Assembly (NCBI RefSeq): GCF_007672725.1
Contig: NZ_VDTC01000001.1
Span: forward strand, 62,001-126,000
Direction of reading: 5' to 3'
DNA: 64,000 nucleotides
DNA from: Corynebacterium aurimucosum ATCC 700975
GTDB taxonomy: Bacteria; Actinomycetota; Actinomycetes; Mycobacteriales; Mycobacteriaceae
The notes under the pieces are model-generated. The model was given only the letters and a program-made list of their open reading frames with translations, was not told where the DNA came from and did no database searches. This document shows, piece by piece, positions 61,620-64,000 of this stretch (within the stretch, counting starts at the first letter, position 1; each line of letters opens with the position of its first letter). The position numbers and the translations under genes were made by a program.

Positions 61620-63155
61620 TCAGTCCGGAACGCTCACGCCCAGGATGAGAAGTTCCGCCGCCACGAGCGGATCCTTAAGGTCCACCTCCAATAGTTCCTC
61701 CAAGTCCGCGATGCGCTTGCGCACGGTGTGGCGGTGCGAATGCAGCTCCTCAGCGGTGCGGCTTACATACCCGCCGGCGCGCAAGTAAACCTCCAGTGTT
61801 TCCGCCAAGTCGGTGCCGTGCTCGGCATCAAAGGAACGCACCTTGCCCCAGGTCTCCTTCGCGCGGTTGTGCACCGCTCCTTTAACCCGAGGGTCCCTAG
61901 TCCAGCTCAAGGTGCGCGATTCCGGCCCCGCGAGCATCCCCGGCTGCAGCCCGAAAGCGAAAGACTCCAGCTCGCGGACAATCCCCACCCCCAGCTCGGC
62001 CCACGGCATGGGTTGGCCCACGACGATGCGCTTGCTCCCGCGAATATCGCGCAGCAAATCCTGCAGGTTTTTCATCGTTCGGCTTCCCCTAAAGAGCAGG
62101 AGGCTGGAGGACTTATCCAGCGCGTACTCGAAGAGCAAACGCCCGTGGTCTTGGAGTCGGGCGTCCAGGGCCTGGATGAAGCGCTGGTGAGCCCGCTCCC
62201 CCTCGGATTTCACCAAGACCGGGCGCACCCTCCCCTGCGCATCACCCACGAGGTGGAAGATGCGCCGCATGGGATCTTCGGGTTCGTCCAACCCCAGCTG
62301 AATGGCCAAAGCCATGGAGTTGAGCTCATTCTGTGTGCGCCGCAGCTCTTGTGGGCGCTTGACGCTAAGCTCCGCTAGGCCCGCGGCCTGCTTGAGAAGC
62401 GCGCGTTCGTTCACACCGAAGCCATCACGTGACACTGCCAAGAGTCCGAAGGAGCGCACACCATGGTCGGCCAAGCGCTGGGCCAATACATTCCACCCGC
62501 CCACGCGGCGCGCGGCGTAGAAGTTCTGGGCGCGAGTATCGGCGATCACCGGCGCCCAATCCACCGGGGGCAGCCCCGGGTAGCTCGACTGCGCAAAGAC
62601 GCGCCCGTCTTTATCGACGAGACAGGAATGCGCGCCTAGGAGGCGACTGGTCTTGTCCACGAGGGCATCGAGGCCGGCCACGGCGGCGTCGTTCAGCGCA
62701 CCCTGCTGGGCGATGAAACGCTCCAACCCTTCCTCGCGCTGGCGCTGCAACTCGTCGTGCAAACGCGCGAGCACCGAGACGAAAGGGACGCGCCGCGCCA
62801 CCGTGAAGAGCGAAACATTGCATTCCCGAGCGGCCTCCAGCATGCCGGGCGGAACCTCGGCAAAGGCCAGTCCAACGCCGAAACCCACCCCCGTCACCCC
62901 ACCCTCGGCCACCTTGCGGATGTACTCTTCCAGCTCCTCAGGCTGTCCTTCAAATGCCATGCCGGTGAGCAAAATGACGGCCCCGGATCCCACAAATTCG
63001 CGCGGATCGCGCAGTTCACACGGGTGCATCACGGAAAAGGACCGCTTGCAATCGTGCAGAATCTCTATCCCCAGATCGGGTTGATTGGCCAACCAGGTGA
63101 GGGACACGCTCCCCTCTTCCAGCCCGGCCGCTACCCCCTTATCCACTGTGGACAA
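61620..63155 (-). CDS. PucR-family regulator facing the second gabT
   Basis: 511 residues with the same layout as its neighbour: PucR domain (VILLTGMAFEGQPEEL...GVGFGVGLAFAEVP), middle region, C-terminal HTH_30 (SRTAEELHSHRHTVRKRIADLE). TTG at 63155 is the likely start (GGTGAGA upstream); GTG 63146 is an alternative. It faces the second GABA aminotransferase gene, the arrangement of gabR-gabTDP in C. glutamicum, so this is the better GabR candidate. Confidence 0.87.
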   Translation of the reverse strand: MSTVDKGVAAGLEEGSVSLTWLANQPDLGIEILHDCKRSFSVMHPCELRDPREFVGSGAVILLTGMAFEGQPEELEEYIRKVAEGGVTGVGFGVGLAFAEVPPGMLEAARECNVSLFTVARRVPFVSVLARLHDELQRQREEGLERFIAQQGALNDAAVAGLDALVDKTSRLLGAHSCLVDKDGRVFAQSSYPGLPPVDWAPVIADTRAQNFYAARRVGGWNVLAQRLADHGVRSFGLLAVSRDGFGVNERALLKQAAGLAELSVKRPQELRRTQNELNSMALAIQLGLDEPEDPMRRIFHLVGDAQGRVRPVLVKSEGERAHQRFIQALDARLQDHGRLLFEYALDKSSSLLLFRGSRTMKNLQDLLRDIRGSKRIVVGQPMPWAELGVGIVRELESFAFGLQPGMLAGPESRTLSWTRDPRVKGAVHNRAKETWGKVRSFDAEHGTDLAETLEVYLRAGGYVSRTAEELHSHRHTVRKRIADLEELLEVDLKDPLVAAELLILGVSVPD

Positions 63156-63257
63156 TTTCTCACCATTCTTTCACCAGATCGTCTGTGGCCCTCCTGAAGT
63201 TTAGCCGCCAGAATGACCTACGTCATAACAAATCCCGAGCATTAAGGAGCAGACAGC

Positions 63258-64000
63258 ATGCAGGATCTCAAGAACCGCCTCCCCCAGGAGCGGAATGTTT
63301 CCACCGCAATCCCTGGCCCCCGCAGCCAGGAGCTGAATGCCGCCCGTGAAGCAGACGTCGCCGCTGGCGTCATCCCGGGCTACCCCTCCTACATCACTGA
63401 CGGCGACGGTGGCGTGCTTGTCGACGTCGACGGCAACACCATCGTCGACTTCGCATCCGGCATCGCCGTGACTTCCGTCGGCGCCTCCAACCAGCGCGTT
63501 GCCAAAGCCGTCGCCGAGGCTGCTAGCCACCTCACCCACACCTGCTTCCTCAACGCTCCTTACGAGGGCTTTGTCCAGGTAGCCAAGAAGCTCAACGAGT
63601 TGACCCCGGGCACCCACGAGAAGAAGTCCTGCCTCTTCTCCACCGGTGCTGAGGCAGTGGAGAACGCCATCAAGATCGCTCGCCGCTACACAGGCAAGAA
63701 CCGCGTCGTGGTCTTCGACGGTGCCTTCCACGGCCGCACCAACCTGACCATGACCATGACCGCCAAGAACAAGCCGTACAAGTCCGGCTTTGGCACCCTG
63801 GCCGCTGACATCTACCGCGCGCCGATGTCCTACCCGCTGCGCGACGGCCTCGACGGCAAGCAAGCAGCAGCGCGCACCCTGCGCTACATCGAGCAGTACG
63901 TCGGCACCGAAGAACTGGCCGCCGTCATCATCGAGCCGGTTCAGGGCGAGGGCGGCTTCGTCGAGCCGGCCAAGGGCTTCCTCCCGGCACTGCAGGAATG
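63258..64000 (+). CDS. gabT: 4-aminobutyrate aminotransferase (second copy, partial at right edge)
   Basis: 247 residues visible; the frame runs off the window before the PLP lysine. Starts MQDLKNRLPQ with AAGGAG 8 nt upstream. STGAEAVENAIKIARRY, FDGAFHGRTNLTM and EPVQGEGGFVEP match the first copy closely (PMSYPLRDGL is identical). Expected to convert GABA to succinate semialdehyde; a gabD and gabP may follow outside the window. Confidence 0.9.
   Translation, partial: MQDLKNRLPQERNVSTAIPGPRSQELNAAREADVAAGVIPGYPSYITDGDGGVLVDVDGNTIVDFASGIAVTSVGASNQRVAKAVAEAASHLTHTCFLNAPYEGFVQVAKKLNELTPGTHEKKSCLFSTGAEAVENAIKIARRYTGKNRVVVFDGAFHGRTNLTMTMTAKNKPYKSGFGTLAADIYRAPMSYPLRDGLDGKQAAARTLRYIEQYVGTEELAAVIIEPVQGEGGFVEPAKGFLPALQE

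Overview
The window is about 60% G+C and reads as a chromosomal segment of a Corynebacterium. Evidence for this is the mtrA-mtrB-lpqB block behind tmk, two WhiB-type regulators (WhiB1/WhcE and WhiB2/WhcD), sigH-rshA, a 24-residue bL37 ribosomal protein, LCP/WbbL/ManC arabinogalactan genes, and an fpr2-cysI-cysX-cysY-cysZ sulfur cluster of the type described in C. glutamicum. From about 1 to 41 kb the gene order follows, as I remember it, the Rv3207c-Rv3268 stretch of Mycobacterium tuberculosis, interrupted by insertions. Species level cannot be fixed from the sequence alone.

Region 1-24 kb: DUF3152/DUF3107 genes, a DEAD-box helicase, a Rv3212-like protein, whcE and bL37, sigH-rshA, ybaK, then a small AT-richer insertion with an Abi/HEPN protein and a convergent small-RNA-like transcript. 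After it come the SRAP gene, aroA-rsgA, three small exported proteins around DUF6912-like, HAD and Rv3235-like genes, secA, hpf, comF, lpqB-mtrB-mtrA-tmk, and a DUF4259 gene. The mtrB gene has no ATG/GTG/TTG at the expected start; ATT fits best.

Region 24-41 kb: manA and a TobH-like gene, then a sulfite-reduction/siroheme cassette (cobA, cysZ, cysY, cysX, cysI, fpr2) that lacks cysH, cysD and cysN. Beyond it are pmm, DUF3499, a DUF1025 gene, whcD, manC, wbbL, an LCP ligase, a TIGR03089 gene and a TauE/SafE transporter. ManA, Pmm and ManC give GDP-mannose; WbbL and LCP build and attach the arabinogalactan linkage.

Region 41-64 kb is accessory and metabolic. A DUF559-type nuclease-like gene sits between two copies of a 67-nt palindromic repeat (a third copy is at 33 kb). 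A LysR regulator faces a ThDP enzyme, an amino-acid permease and a HisC-type aminotransferase. Then comes a polyamine/GABA district: TetR facing putrescine oxidase, a universal stress protein, an APC permease and an aldehyde dehydrogenase; an AT-rich acetylpolyamine-amidohydrolase-like gene coupled to a second APC permease; a HAAAP permease and GABA aminotransferase facing a PucR regulator; and a second PucR facing a second GABA aminotransferase that runs off the right edge. Together these could carry acetylated or free putrescine through 4-aminobutanal and GABA to succinate semialdehyde.

Many genes that lack a Shine-Dalgarno sequence have a TANNNT box 6-8 nt before the start codon, which indicates widespread leaderless transcription. 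I saw no tRNA, rRNA, CRISPR array, IS element or prophage.
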